The translations under genes and the position numbers were made by a program. Source: MPNP01 sp963668325 (GTDB taxonomy: Bacteria; Pseudomonadota; Alphaproteobacteria; Rhodobacterales; Rhodobacteraceae). From it: DNA of 64,000 nucleotides. Position 1 is the first letter of the stretch. Every line of letters starts with the position of its first letter. The notes below the pieces were generated by a model that ran no database searches, was not told the origin of the DNA, and was given only the letters and a program-made list of their open reading frames with translations. Of this stretch, positions 10,052-20,489 are shown in pieces. The stretch lies in assembly GCA_963668325.1 (NCBI GenBank), contig OY764222.1:2356001-2420000 (forward strand). Direction: 5' to 3'.

Positions 10052-10739
10052 CTAGAACCTTTATTCTGCACACTCTATTAGGCTTATAATCTCTGGCTTC
10101 ATTCGGAGGTACCCATTGTTACCGGAGATTTGACCGACACTGTTTCTGCTCAATGCTTTATCGTTCCTAAAAGTCTTTATTGACAATATGCCTAAGACAG
10201 TGAAAATTGCTTGGTATTAAACTAACCATCGCTAACAATTGGCAATAATTCTGCTAAGAATCCAAGTACTACCTAGAGCATCGCTCTATGTAAAAATTTA
10301 TCAAATTGCATCCAGATCGATTCCAATTAACGCTGGTCTATCAGTTCGGTGCAAACTTTTAACTGAATAAGTTCGGATATGGAAGTAAGTTTTTAATTAC
10401 ACTTGGAAAGGCGGGGTGGCTATTGGGTTTGTAGCTGAGGGATGGCAAATTTTCTCTCGTTTTTTGGTTTTTCAAAATATATTGATGAAATTTTTTTGTG
10501 GCGAGGTCACCCTACTTATACACCACCAAATTTCCAATATTCGATACTAAACGGGAAATCCTACTCAGTTTTTGTTGAATTGTGTTAGAATTAAGGGGCG
10601 TAATGGTACCTTTGTGGCATACAACTATACACAAAATTGGATACTGGATAAAATTTGTTTGCCTTTACGAAACTTTGATTGTTGGTAATTTACTGCTATT
10701 TCATCACTTCTTACATTCTTATTAAGCTAGGGATTTAAA
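10052..10739. other. 688-base divergent intergenic region
   Basis: AT-rich region between the start of the sulfatase operon (minus) and hemB (plus). It should contain both promoters. I found no open frame with coding character, no tRNA and no convincing terminator. A TTGACA occurs near 10172 but has no -10 box at a normal distance. Confidence 0.5.
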
Positions 10740-11750
10740 ATGAAAATTGTTTCACCCCAGTTTCCAATATCTCGCCCTCGAAGATTGCGAGGATCAAAGA
10801 ATATCAGGAGATTGGTTCGAGAAACCACGCTTGCAATTTCAGACCTTATCTGGCCCCTATTCATTTGTGAGGGAACAAACAAGAGAAAAAAGATCAACTC
10901 CATGCCAGGTGTTTGCAGGTTATCCATTGATGAGGCACTAAAAGACATTGGGCGCTATCATAAACTTGGTTTACCTGCTGTAGCACTTTTTCCTTGTGTT
11001 CCAAAGGAAGACAAGAGTGCTGATTGTAAAAACGCCTGGAACCCAGAAAACCTGGCAAACAGGGCCACCAGGGCTATTAAGGAAGAGTTTCCTGACCTCC
11101 TGGTCATGTTGGATGTTGCCTTGGACCCTTATAATATCTATGGCCAGGATGGTTTGGTCAAAGACGAGATTGTCCTGAATGACGAAACCCTTGATTGTCT
11201 AGGCAAACAAGCCTTGGGCCACGCCTCTGCCGGGGCTGACATCCTTGGCCCGTCGGATATGATGGATGGTAGAATTGGGTATATTCGGAGTAATCTTGAG
11301 AATAACAACTTTAAGGATAAAATTATATTATCCTACTCGGCCAAATTTTCCTCTTCATTCTATAGTGGGTTCAGAGATGCCGTCGGTTCTGGTAAATTGT
11401 TAAAAGGTGATAAGAAAACCTACCAATTGGACATCGCTAATTCTGATGAAGCCTTGCGAATGGTAAAACGGGACCTTGCGGAAGGAGCAGATATGGTGAT
11501 GGTAAAACCCGGCCTGCCCTATCTGGATATTTGTCGACAGGTTAAAGATACCTTCAATGTACCCGTTTTTGCCTACCAGGTTTCCGGAGAGTACAGCATG
11601 ATACAGAATGCAATCATCCAAGGATTGGCTCCTGCAGAGGAAACCATATTTGAAACCATGCTTTCTTTTAAAAGAGCTGGGTGTTCGGGAGTTTTGACCT
11701 ACTTTGCACCATTTCTGGTTGAGTATCTTTCAGGAAGCAAGGAGTACTGA
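10740..11750 (+). CDS. hemB: delta-aminolevulinic acid dehydratase (porphobilinogen synthase)
   Basis: Condenses two 5-aminolevulinate molecules to porphobilinogen in haem, sirohaem and cobalamin synthesis. The 336 residues carry the Schiff-base lysine in VMVKPGLPYLDI (Lys256), the second active-site lysine in YSAKFSSSFYSGFRDA, and PSDMMDGRIGYIR. The metal-site stretch reads DVALDPYNIYGQDG, with Asp and Ala where zinc enzymes have cysteines. This is the Mg-type site common in alphaproteobacteria. An AGGGAT stands just upstream of the ATG. It is a single gene; the window also encodes a B12-dependent enzyme (nrdJ) that needs this pathway. Confidence 0.97.
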   Translation: MKIVSPQFPISRPRRLRGSKNIRRLVRETTLAISDLIWPLFICEGTNKRKKINSMPGVCRLSIDEALKDIGRYHKLGLPAVALFPCVPKEDKSADCKNAWNPENLANRATRAIKEEFPDLLVMLDVALDPYNIYGQDGLVKDEIVLNDETLDCLGKQALGHASAGADILGPSDMMDGRIGYIRSNLENNNFKDKIILSYSAKFSSSFYSGFRDAVGSGKLLKGDKKTYQLDIANSDEALRMVKRDLAEGADMVMVKPGLPYLDICRQVKDTFNVPVFAYQVSGEYSMIQNAIIQGLAPAEETIFETMLSFKRAGCSGVLTYFAPFLVEYLSGSKEY

Positions 11751-11852
11751 GGCAATTTTCACTTGAAAACCACTCATTTATCAATTAATATCAATACAAA
11801 CTAACAAAAAACACTTTACCAAGAATTAATCGAGCAGATCTTGGAGGCAATC

Positions 11853-12410
11853 GTGACATTTGGATTTGGACGCGTAACCAAGTTATTTTTAATATCTGGG
11901 TTCATATTTTGTATTAGCGCATTTGGGCTGGTAGCCAAGAAGGATAAATTCCTTGAAATAGAGAGGAAAGTGGATTCCTCCTTGTTGTTCCTTTTAGAAG
12001 AGGTCCCGAATACTGAGGACTTGATGGTCAGGGCTAAAGGCATGTTGGTTATACCAGTTGTAACCAAAGCCAGTTTTGTCCTCGGTGGTTCTTACGGCGA
12101 GGGAGCCCTTAGAGTAGGAGAAAAAACTCTCGAATACTACTCATCGGCGCAATTCAACTACGGGCTTCAATTAGGAGCTCAGCAATACTCCCACATACTG
12201 TTCTTTATGACAGACAACGCATTGGCAAAATTTTATAATTCCGATGGGTTTAAATTGGGAGCAAACGCTGAAGCCGCAATATTGAAAGAAAGCGATTTTG
12301 TTGGCGTTGATACCATCAATGTCAATTCCGATGTTATCGGGATTGTCTTTGGCCAAAAAGGGTTGATCTTGGGTGCTTCACTTTCCGGGACAAAATATAC
12401 CAGGTTATAA
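11853..12410 (+). CDS. SYLF (Ysc84-like) lipid-binding domain protein
   Basis: Likely exported protein with a SYLF/DUF500 domain. Residues 1-25 form a hydrophobic signal or anchor (LFLISGFIFCISAFGLV). The family core is GMLVIPVVTKASFVLGGSYG followed by GALRV, and the C-terminus has GLILGASLSG. Phosphoinositide or lipid binding is known for eukaryotic members; the bacterial role is not settled. GTG 11853 is preferred to TTG 11841 because GGAGG at 11843-11847 lies 5 bases before the GTG and overlaps the TTG. It is 102 bases after hemB and could be read with it. Confidence 0.8.
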   Translation: MTFGFGRVTKLFLISGFIFCISAFGLVAKKDKFLEIERKVDSSLLFLLEEVPNTEDLMVRAKGMLVIPVVTKASFVLGGSYGEGALRVGEKTLEYYSSAQFNYGLQLGAQQYSHILFFMTDNALAKFYNSDGFKLGANAEAAILKESDFVGVDTINVNSDVIGIVFGQKGLILGASLSGTKYTRL

Positions 12411-12419
12411 ACCCTGATA

Positions 12420-13301
12420 TTATAAATTACCATCCAGCTTTCGAAGCCTTTGAATTAAACTGGAGGTATCCCAACGGGAACCACCAAGCTTTTGTACATC
12501 CTTATAGTATTGGTCTATTAAGGCTGTCAGAGGTAGGCTAGCTCCAATTTCATCTGCTGTTTGCAGACATATACCCAAATCCTTGCGCATCCAGTCAACA
12601 GCAAATCCAAAATCAAATTCACCATCAATCATGGTAGAGTACCTGTTCTCCATTTGCCAGGACCCGGCAGCTCCCTTCGAAATAACTTCAACTACCTTTC
12701 GTCCGTCCAGATTAGCCTTGGCGGCAAAGTTCAAACCTTCGGAAAGGCCCTGCAATATACCAGCAATACAAATTTGGTTAACCATTTTTGCCAGCTGGCC
12801 AGCTCCACTTGGCCCCATTAATTTGCAAACCCGTGCATAACAGGCCATAACTTTTTCAGCTTGTTCAAAATCTACCGGGTCGCCACCACACATTATTGAA
12901 AGGACTCCGTTTTCAGCCCCAGCCTGACCTCCTGAAACCGGTGCATCTACGTATCCTATACCCTTTGGACAGAGAATTTCGTGCAATTCATTGGTTACCT
13001 TTGTGGATACAGTGGTATGATCTACAAAAATTGAGCCTTTCGTCATACCAGAAAAAATTCCATCTTCACCAGTACAGACTTCTCTCAAGTCATCATCATT
13101 ACCGACACATGAAAAAACAAAATCCTTATTCATGGCTGCTTCTTTGGGGGTGTTTTCCTTCGTACCGGAATATTTCTCTACCCATTCATCTGATTTTTCC
13201 TGGGTTCGATTATAGACGCAAACCTCGTGCCCAGCGTTCTTGAGGTAGCCTGCCATGGGGAATCCCATAACTCCTAAACCAATAAATGCAACATTTGCCA
13301 T
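12420..13301 (-). CDS. NAD(P)-dependent beta-hydroxyacid dehydrogenase
   Basis: Member of the 3-hydroxyisobutyrate / 2-hydroxy-3-oxopropionate (tartronate semialdehyde) reductase family. N-terminal Rossmann domain with GLGVMGFPMAGYL (residues 8-20), substrate-binding DAPVSGGQAGAENG near 120, catalytic lysine in AGQLAKMVNQ near 170, and the C-terminal helical domain with FAVDWMRKDLGICL. Length 293 is normal. The exact substrate cannot be told from the sequence. It converges with the SYLF gene, whose stop is 9 bases away. Confidence 0.85.
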   Translation of the reverse strand: MANVAFIGLGVMGFPMAGYLKNAGHEVCVYNRTQEKSDEWVEKYSGTKENTPKEAAMNKDFVFSCVGNDDDLREVCTGEDGIFSGMTKGSIFVDHTTVSTKVTNELHEILCPKGIGYVDAPVSGGQAGAENGVLSIMCGGDPVDFEQAEKVMACYARVCKLMGPSGAGQLAKMVNQICIAGILQGLSEGLNFAAKANLDGRKVVEVISKGAAGSWQMENRYSTMIDGEFDFGFAVDWMRKDLGICLQTADEIGASLPLTALIDQYYKDVQKLGGSRWDTSSLIQRLRKLDGNL

Positions 13302-13578
13302 TTTGAAATCCTTTTAACTGTCCTTAGTTCCAGAGTTGTTTACTGAAAATATGTTTTCTGTCGTGTCTAAAATTATTGCTCTTACGACCAATTGTAAATC
13401 CACTTCAACTTCGATTGAAAAAGTAATCACTTATACTTTAAATCCAAGCAGATAAACCTCACCTTTCAGGAGTCAGTTTCAACCCAGGATTTATTATTGC
13501 TAAATTAGTTTGGTATCCTGAAAAGTTACAATTGTTTGCAATTTCAATTATTCAGATGGAGCTAAAATAATTTAACTT

Positions 13579-16041
13579 ATGCTTTTTCTATTCAGATGGA
13601 TCTTCAGGATATTAATGATCTTTGTATTTTTGATCATAGTGTCCTTAGGTGTTTTCTATTACTTTGCCTCCAAATCTCTGCCCAACTACTCAGGCGACCA
13701 TAAGGTCCAGGGTATCAGCAATCCGGTTGAGATTGTAAGGGCGGAGCATAATATCCCCCATATATTTGGCACCACCGACAATGATGTTTTCTTTGCCCTG
13801 GGCTATGTCCATGCCCAGGATAGACTTTGGCAAATGATCAATCTGCGCCGTGTTGCCCAAGGTAGATTATCTGAAATTTATGGCATGGAAACTCTCGAAA
13901 TTGATGAGTTGATGCGTAGATTTGATCTCTATGATCTTGCTTCAAACTCCCTTCCCTTCCAAGATCGACAAACTATTGAAGCTCTTGAAGCCTATGCTCG
14001 TGGGGTAAATACCCAGCTCAATTCGGCAAAATCAACCTGGCGAGGTCGTGGTGCACCAGAATTTTTATTGTTCAGAACAGCCATTCAACCCTGGACTCCT
14101 GTAGATAGTCTTGCCATCCTTAATCTGCAGACTGTTAGACTAGCTTCACATCTGGAAAATGAAATCCTTGGCCAAAGGATTCTAGCCAAGTTGGGTGCTG
14201 AGAAACTAAAAACCATATTGCCTGAAGCTTATAGTCCAAACCTAATTCCCTTTGGTAGGACATCACCTCTGGCAGATACTCTTGAGGAAACTGAAGTGTC
14301 AGAGGGCGACAATTCCATAGAATTGTCTGTTGGGGATTTATTGGGTTCTGGCGGTGGTTCAAATGCCTGGATAATTTCTCCCAAGAAAACTGTTAATGGA
14401 AAAGCTCTTTTCGCAAGCGATCCCCATTTAGGTCTATCAGTTCCTGCCATTTGGTATTTAACCCGACTTGAACTGTCAAACGGAGGTGTAATTGGAGCTA
14501 CCATACCAGGTGTTCCAGCCGTAATTGCAGGAAGATCATCCCATCTGGCCTGGGGGATTACCTATGCCAACATTGATGATCAGGATCTTTATTTTGAAAG
14601 ATTGGATCCAACCAACGACAATAGATATTTGACCCCAACAGGATTTAAGAACTTTAGAAACAGATTATCGCACATTGAAGTCAAAGGGGAGGCTTTACCT
14701 ACAACAATTCAATTAAGTTGGACTGAAAATGGTCCTGTAATTCCACCAAAATTTTACGATTTGAATTCTATTATTCCTGAAGGACATGTAGCTTCATTGG
14801 CCTGGACACTATTTGAGCCTCAAAACACCTCCCTTTCAGCTGCAATAGGTGTAATGACAGCACCTACACTAGACGAAGGATTAAGGCAAATCGAAAAGGT
14901 TCATTCGCCGGGATTGAATTTTTTTATATCTGACGGCGATAATATTGCCTACCAGATGGTTGGTAAATTACCTTTAAGAGGTTTGTTTCATGAAACCGAG
15001 GGACGATTACCCTCAGCAGGATGGAAGTATAGAAACCGATGGATTGGTACCGTACCCTTTGAAGAAATGCCCAGGATAATTAACCCTAGCATTGGTTATC
15101 TTGCCAACACCAACAATAAGCCGATAGACATAGACCAAGAATACCCCTATCATTTAAGTTACTACTGGAGTGATACAAAAAGGTATAAAAGGCTCGATTA
15201 TATACTGAATTCAAGGCCCATACACTCCAAGCAAAGTGTCATTCAGGCTCAAATTGATATTGTCTCAGAAACCGCAAGAACCCTGGTTCCATTATTTAGC
15301 CGAGGGATGGGCCATCTAATTGGTGCCAACCCAGCTGATACGCAGTCAGGGATAAAGATCAAGGCATTGGGATTGCTTAATGATTGGGTCGGTGATATGG
15401 ATCAGGACAAAGTCCAGCCCCTGATATACTCACAATGGTTGGTTTCAATATTCAGGTTGATAACTCAGGATGAATTAGGAACCATTTCAGATGAATATTC
15501 CTACCCGGATGCTGATTTTCTGGAAAGGGTATTCAAGGATATTGATGGTGCTTCAGTTTGGTGTGATTTCATCCAGACTGAAAGAGTTGAAGATTGTGAT
15601 ATGATTGCCTCTCTTGCTCTGGACGATACACTCAGGGCACTGGTAACTTCATTTGGTGAGGATATCAGTTTGTGGAAATGGGGCGAGGTCCACCAGATTA
15701 ATCATAATCATACTCCTTTAGGTTCTGTACCATTACTATCCTGGCTAAACATTAAGTATCCAGGTTCGGGTAGTGATGATACACTGAACCGCACCTCTCC
15801 CACTGGCGAATTGCCCAATATATTTTCTTCTGAACATGGCCCGGGGTACAGGGGTGTTTATGATTTCTCAAATTTGGATTCATCTGAATTCATAATTTCA
15901 ACAGGCCAAAGCGGTCATCCCCTATCACAATATTACGACGATCTCAGCATATTATTTGCCCAGAATAAGTATCTTAGGATGTCCTTGGATCCTGAAGTGG
16001 CCAGGTCCAATTCCATCGGGACCATAAACCTGCAACCATGA
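13579..16041 (+). CDS. penicillin acylase family hydrolase
   Basis: Ntn-hydrolase precursor of 820 residues that should cleave itself into alpha and beta chains and then hydrolyse an amide bond (beta-lactam, N-acyl homoserine lactone or another N-acyl compound; not decidable here). The N-terminus is a membrane anchor or signal (residues 3-28). GYVHAQDRLWQM is typical of the alpha chain. The predicted new N-terminus is Ser261 in GGGSNAW, and ASDPHLGLSVPAIWY follows, as in the family. The beta chain is about 560 residues. It is convergent with the proW gene, 8 bases apart at the 3' ends. An AT-rich 277-base gap upstream should hold its promoter. Confidence 0.9.
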   Translation: MLFLFRWIFRILMIFVFLIIVSLGVFYYFASKSLPNYSGDHKVQGISNPVEIVRAEHNIPHIFGTTDNDVFFALGYVHAQDRLWQMINLRRVAQGRLSEIYGMETLEIDELMRRFDLYDLASNSLPFQDRQTIEALEAYARGVNTQLNSAKSTWRGRGAPEFLLFRTAIQPWTPVDSLAILNLQTVRLASHLENEILGQRILAKLGAEKLKTILPEAYSPNLIPFGRTSPLADTLEETEVSEGDNSIELSVGDLLGSGGGSNAWIISPKKTVNGKALFASDPHLGLSVPAIWYLTRLELSNGGVIGATIPGVPAVIAGRSSHLAWGITYANIDDQDLYFERLDPTNDNRYLTPTGFKNFRNRLSHIEVKGEALPTTIQLSWTENGPVIPPKFYDLNSIIPEGHVASLAWTLFEPQNTSLSAAIGVMTAPTLDEGLRQIEKVHSPGLNFFISDGDNIAYQMVGKLPLRGLFHETEGRLPSAGWKYRNRWIGTVPFEEMPRIINPSIGYLANTNNKPIDIDQEYPYHLSYYWSDTKRYKRLDYILNSRPIHSKQSVIQAQIDIVSETARTLVPLFSRGMGHLIGANPADTQSGIKIKALGLLNDWVGDMDQDKVQPLIYSQWLVSIFRLITQDELGTISDEYSYPDADFLERVFKDIDGASVWCDFIQTERVEDCDMIASLALDDTLRALVTSFGEDISLWKWGEVHQINHNHTPLGSVPLLSWLNIKYPGSGSDDTLNRTSPTGELPNIFSSEHGPGYRGVYDFSNLDSSEFIISTGQSGHPLSQYYDDLSILFAQNKYLRMSLDPEVARSNSIGTINLQP

Positions 16042-16049
16042 CCTCGGGA

Positions 16050-18014
16050 TTATTCGATTCCTAGAATTTTCTTTCGGGAATAGGACCAGGTAATAATCAG
16101 GTGATCAACCATCAATCCGATAAATGAAACTATCAGCCCCAATACCAATCCCTTACCAACATCAGTAAAGGAGAGAGCCCGTTGCATTTCCTGACCCAAA
16201 TCCTGGGTACCTATGAAGGCAGCAATTATCACCATGAATAGGGAAAACATTACAGATTGATTAACGCCCACCATTATTGTGGGTATCGCCAAGGGAAGCC
16301 GGGCTTTGAATAGAGTTTGAGATTTGGTGGCTCCAGCCATTTGGGAAGCTTCTATAATTTGTGGGTCTACATTCTTTAAACCTTCAATGGTATAGCGGGT
16401 CAATGGAACAGCCGCGAACAATACCACTGCTCCAATCACAGCAACATCATTTACCCCGAATAGCATGACAACCGGGATGAGGTAAATAAAACTGGGGAAA
16501 GTTTGAAGGGTATCGCAAATAAGGAGAACAGTTTTTGAGGATCTGTCGCCAAAGCTGGCAAAAACCCCTAAAGGAAACCCTATAATTGTTGCTATTATTA
16601 CGGCCACGGTTACAGTGTATATCGTAATCATGGTTCGATCCCACCAACCAGTCATGGCAATCATGGCAAAGAAGGCAGTACAAATTAATGCTGATCTAAA
16701 CCCGCCAATCCTGAAGCCTATACAAGCCAAGAGGGTAAGAACAGCAGTAAATGGTACCCAAAGATAAAAGTTTCTTAAAGGAATCAATACCCAGGTAATT
16801 AGAAACCATCTTATCCATTGAGTTATCGGGTCCAGGGTAACTACCAACCGGTCAACACCAATCTCAATAGGGTCTGAAATGGAAAAGGCCTGATTTCGTT
16901 TTACTTCCTCAAGGATGGGGATAAATTGGCCTAGAATCACAAACAGGATAAAAAGGGCTAGCCACGTAAAAAGATACTTATGACGGTCAATAATGGACGT
17001 ACCCTTTGGGAAATGTTTAGGTTGTCTTTTGGCCCAGGCTTGGGTACATCTGTCTAGGGTAATGGCTATGAGTACGATTGAAATCCCAATTTCAACCGAT
17101 TTGCCAATTTTCAAAGATTGCAATAGTTGGAGGAGTTTCTGACCCAAACCGGGCATCCCAATAAAACTCGCCAAAACCACCATTGCCAAACACTGCATAA
17201 TTACCTGATTAACCCCTATCAGGATTTCAGTTCTAGCAGAGGGGATTCTAACAAATCTTAATAATTGCCAGCCAGTTGACCCGGCCATTTTTCCACCTTC
17301 AATCACTTCAGGAGGAACACTCCGCAGTCCCAATAGTGTCATCCTAATCATAGGAGGTACAGCAAAAATTACGGTTACAATTGCTCCGGCCTTTGGACCA
17401 ACCCCAATAAATACCACTACGGGTATCATGTAGGCAAAATGTGGCATGGTCTGAGCTACGTTTAGGATAGGATTCAGGATCCTTTCAAATACCCTGCTTC
17501 TCCAGGCCAGTGTTCCAAAAATCAAGCCTATCAAAACTGAAATTGGTGTAGCGACAATGATTACTGAAAGTGTTTCCATGGCCCACTTCCATTGTCCCAT
17601 CAAAGCTATCCAGATGAAAGTTCCACCAGATATCAGTGACAATCTCAACCCACCGAGGCTATACCCGACAACAAAAGCTGTCGCAGCGATTGCTGACCAT
17701 GGAATGGGACCTATCCGAGGCCATCTGTGCTTGCCATAAAGCAGATTGGCGGTAACATCAAGCAACCATTCCAACCCGCCTGAGATGGCTCTTGAAACAT
17801 GAATCAACCCAAGATCATCTCGAAGAAAGACAAAAAAGGAATTAATCCAATCGGCAAATGGGAAAATCAGGAACTCTGGGGGTCTGGTCAAGGCATCAGG
17901 GGTTAACCCTTTAGTAATAGCCAGAAGCAGAGTTAAAGTCAGAAATATATAAGTCCAAAATTTATTACTTAGTCCGAATAAACCGTCGTTGGTACCTTGG
18001 GAATTAACCAGCAT
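16050..18014 (-). CDS. proW: betaine/proline-type ABC transporter, double permease
   Basis: Inner-membrane component of a ProU/OpuA-type osmolyte importer. The protein has two complete permease modules in tandem, each with an EAA-type loop: EVIEGGKMAGSTGWQLLRFV in the first half and QIIEASQMAGATKSQTLFKA in the second. Both contain the AQTMPHFAYMIPVV / LQTFPSFIYLIPVV pair. A double permease may work without a partner. ATG 18014 is chosen (654 residues): it overlaps the proV stop by 11 bases, which suggests translational coupling; a TTG 24 bases upstream is the alternative. It ends 8 bases from the convergent penicillin-acylase gene. Confidence 0.88.
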   Translation of the reverse strand: MLVNSQGTNDGLFGLSNKFWTYIFLTLTLLLAITKGLTPDALTRPPEFLIFPFADWINSFFVFLRDDLGLIHVSRAISGGLEWLLDVTANLLYGKHRWPRIGPIPWSAIAATAFVVGYSLGGLRLSLISGGTFIWIALMGQWKWAMETLSVIIVATPISVLIGLIFGTLAWRSRVFERILNPILNVAQTMPHFAYMIPVVVFIGVGPKAGAIVTVIFAVPPMIRMTLLGLRSVPPEVIEGGKMAGSTGWQLLRFVRIPSARTEILIGVNQVIMQCLAMVVLASFIGMPGLGQKLLQLLQSLKIGKSVEIGISIVLIAITLDRCTQAWAKRQPKHFPKGTSIIDRHKYLFTWLALFILFVILGQFIPILEEVKRNQAFSISDPIEIGVDRLVVTLDPITQWIRWFLITWVLIPLRNFYLWVPFTAVLTLLACIGFRIGGFRSALICTAFFAMIAMTGWWDRTMITIYTVTVAVIIATIIGFPLGVFASFGDRSSKTVLLICDTLQTFPSFIYLIPVVMLFGVNDVAVIGAVVLFAAVPLTRYTIEGLKNVDPQIIEASQMAGATKSQTLFKARLPLAIPTIMVGVNQSVMFSLFMVIIAAFIGTQDLGQEMQRALSFTDVGKGLVLGLIVSFIGLMVDHLIITWSYSRKKILGIE

Positions 18015-19047
18015 TGTTTGGTCCGATAAGTACCTCAAGAGCTTCTTGGCGGTTTAAGAAGCCTAAATTCACTCCATTGTTATCTTCCACAGGATAAAAA
18101 TCAAAATCCTCATTGACTAAAGTCCGGGCTAGTTCCTGAATCGTTTTATCTCCTGACACAGAAAAACCGGCAATATTGCCATTTTTATCTGGCGGGGTTT
18201 GCAGCATACCCTTGGCATGAACTACTCGAGCCTTTTCAATTTCGAGAGTAAACTTAGAGACATATTCGGTTGCTGGCTTCAAGACTATCTGGTCTGGTGT
18301 ATCGCATTGCTCAATTGCTCCATCCTTCATGATGGCAATTCGGTCAGCTAATCTGAGAGCCTCATCAAAATCGTGAGTTATGAAAACAATGGTTTTGTTC
18401 AGCATTTCTTGAAGGCGTAAAAACTCATCCTGCATTTCACGACGGATAAGTGGGTCCAAGGCAGAAAATGGTTCATCCAGGAACCATATATCAGGCTCTA
18501 TGGCAAGACTCCTGGCAATACCTACCCGTTGTTGCTGCCCACCGGAAAGTTCTCTGGGATAATATTCCTCTCGGCCACTAAGTCCCACCAACTCAATCAT
18601 TTCCAGAGCTCTCTCACGCCTTTCGTGAACTCCCTGCCCCCTCATTTCCAAGGGAAAGGCTACATTATCCAAAACTGTCCGGTGCGGTAATAAGCCAAAA
18701 TTTTGAAAAACCATGCCCATTTTCTTACGACGTAATTGAATAAGTTGGTTTTCCGACATTTTTCCAATGTCCTCACCATCAACCCAGATATTTCCCTTGG
18801 TAATATCCAAGAGTCTTGCAAAACAACGAACCAAGGTCGACTTTCCTGAACCTGAAAGCCCCATAATAACGATCATTTCGCCTTCAAAAATTTCAAGTGA
18901 AACTTGCCTTACAGCAGCAATGTAACCATCCTTTGCAATTTTTTCATAAGGTGTATCTTCTGGTGTGTTCTTTAAGTATCCAGTTGGATTCTTCCCGAAG
19001 AGTTTCCAGACATTGTTACATGCTATGACTGGCTTGGAATTTGTCAT
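18004..19047 (-). CDS. proV: betaine/proline-type ABC transporter ATP-binding protein
   Basis: ATPase of the osmolyte importer. Walker A GLSGSGKST (about residues 63-71), Q-loop FQNFGLLPHRTV, signature LSGGQQQRVGIARSLA, Walker B IWFLDEPFSALD, and the His switch THDFDEAL are all intact. After the ATPase a short C-terminal domain of about 80 residues resembles the CBS-type regulatory part of ProV/OpuAA but is shorter than a full pair. The 347-residue length is in range. The gene follows proX by 207 bases and overlaps proW. Confidence 0.92.
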   Translation of the reverse strand: MTNSKPVIACNNVWKLFGKNPTGYLKNTPEDTPYEKIAKDGYIAAVRQVSLEIFEGEMIVIMGLSGSGKSTLVRCFARLLDITKGNIWVDGEDIGKMSENQLIQLRRKKMGMVFQNFGLLPHRTVLDNVAFPLEMRGQGVHERRERALEMIELVGLSGREEYYPRELSGGQQQRVGIARSLAIEPDIWFLDEPFSALDPLIRREMQDEFLRLQEMLNKTIVFITHDFDEALRLADRIAIMKDGAIEQCDTPDQIVLKPATEYVSKFTLEIEKARVVHAKGMLQTPPDKNGNIAGFSVSGDKTIQELARTLVNEDFDFYPVEDNNGVNLGFLNRQEALEVLIGPNNAG

Positions 19048-19216
19048 TTAAAACACCCGATCAAACAAGACCTTCCTGTCTATAGTTCCCTGACTTGCAA
19101 GTATCTCACTTTTTAGTGGAGATCTAAAATGGAAATTAAATTGATAATAACAAAATACTGCAAAAAATAAACGTATCTTCAGGTTACGTTTGTGCATGAT
19201 GTTCGGAAAAATTAAT

Positions 19217-19242
19217 ATGCCTAGGTCAAACGACCTAGGCAT
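19217..19242 (-). promoter_or_regulatory. intercistronic stem-loop after proX
   Basis: ATGCCTAGGTC (19217-19227) and GACCTAGGCAT (19232-19242) form a perfect 11-bp stem with a 4-base loop, 12 bases after the proX stop. On the minus strand the stem is followed by ATTAATTTTTCC, a weak T-rich tract. It could partly terminate or protect the 3' end of the proX message, giving more binding protein than transporter. Confidence 0.75.
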
Positions 19243-19254
19243 AAGGGATTAAAT

Positions 19255-20199
19255 TTACATTACCCAAGGTTTCCAAACATCTTCGTTTGCCTCCAACCAA
19301 GCGGTTGCAGCATCTTCAGGGTCCAGACCTTCAACATCCACCAATTGAGCCATTTCAGCAATTTGTAGGTTGGTAAAGTTGATCTGAGTCAAGGTTTTAT
19401 AGGCATTTGGCCATTTATCGGGCATACCATCCCACGCAGCCTTTTTCAAATAGCCATTTGGCGGATTGCCACAATCGTAAGTTGTTTCCGGGTTATACCC
19501 AACAGCCGGGTCAACATCACAGCCTTCTTCCCAAGCCGGGAACTCAACAAATTCACCTGGCCATACCGCTTCAACAAAGTTTGGGGTCCAGTTGAAAATC
19601 ACCGTCGGTCGATTGGTTTTCTCGGCTGCTTTAAGTTCAGCCCAGAGAGCTGTGGCCGAACCAGCGTTAACAACGACAAAATTAAGCCCCATTCCTTCGA
19701 CCCTTTCATTGTCATGCTTTAACCAATCGACAGGACCACCAAGGAACCTGCCCTTGTCACCTGTCTCAGGTGTGGCAAAAATGGATGCACACTCGTTCAA
19801 AGCCTTCCAGTCGGGTAAACCGGGGCACGCTTCTTTAGTCCAAATGGGATACCACCAATCTTCCCGTGTATAAGCATCATGATCTCCAGCATCATGAATT
19901 CCACCCTTTTCAAGAGCAGCACGGAAAGAATTGCCAAAAGCACCTTCCCAGACTTCCAACTCAAGACTTACATCTCCAAGTCGGATAGATTCATAAACAG
20001 CCTGACTATCAGTGGTAATGTATTCGACATTATTACCCATAGATTCAAACATTTGTCCTACGGCATAACTCATCACTAATTGGCTAGACCAGTTGTGTAA
20101 GGGTATAATGATCGGGTCTGAGGAATCCTCAGCTTTGGAAACACCTATTGTTCCCATTACAAATGCCCCAATCAAGGCAAACAGTTTAATGATACGCAC
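19255..20199 (-). CDS. proX: glycine betaine/proline-type ABC substrate-binding protein
   Basis: Periplasmic receptor of the ProXVW-type importer, 314 residues. A signal peptide (IIKLFALIGAFVMGTIGVSKA) is followed by an OpuAC-type domain starting IIIPLHNWSSQLVMSYAVGQMF and containing LELEVWEG. Aromatic residues of the likely cation-pi cage are frequent (NWSSQ, WWYPIW, FNWTPNFVEAVWPG). GTG 20199 is preferred over ATG 20211: GGAGG overlaps the ATG and stands 5 bases from the GTG. Ligand is inferred as a quaternary ammonium compound; the MttB homologue at 31-33 kb is consistent with such metabolism but unlinked. Confidence 0.88.
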   Translation of the reverse strand: MRIIKLFALIGAFVMGTIGVSKAEDSSDPIIIPLHNWSSQLVMSYAVGQMFESMGNNVEYITTDSQAVYESIRLGDVSLELEVWEGAFGNSFRAALEKGGIHDAGDHDAYTREDWWYPIWTKEACPGLPDWKALNECASIFATPETGDKGRFLGGPVDWLKHDNERVEGMGLNFVVVNAGSATALWAELKAAEKTNRPTVIFNWTPNFVEAVWPGEFVEFPAWEEGCDVDPAVGYNPETTYDCGNPPNGYLKKAAWDGMPDKWPNAYKTLTQINFTNLQIAEMAQLVDVEGLDPEDAATAWLEANEDVWKPWVM

Positions 20200-20489
20200 T
20201 AAATCCTCCATATTTTGTATTTATGCTTCAAAAACAACCAAGATCAAAATTGAAGTTGGTTATATAAAGATTGGAACCCTGACTAGGGTTTGCCAACCTA
20301 GGAAAAGTGTTATTCGAATTTCACTTGGTGATTCAACCACATAAAAGGCTAAAAATGGGATAAATTGTACTATTTTTTAGCTGAGTTTATTCCTCGATAA
20401 GGCTTGTTTGAACCAAAATAATACCAATTCAACAACTTGCCCTTCGCCTTGGCAAGGGATTTACCAATTTTTTGGGAAATATTTTTTCT

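Noticed and set aside
19048..19242. 64-codon frame between proX and proV
   Set aside because: It starts inside the perfect stem-loop, has no ribosome site and no recognisable content.
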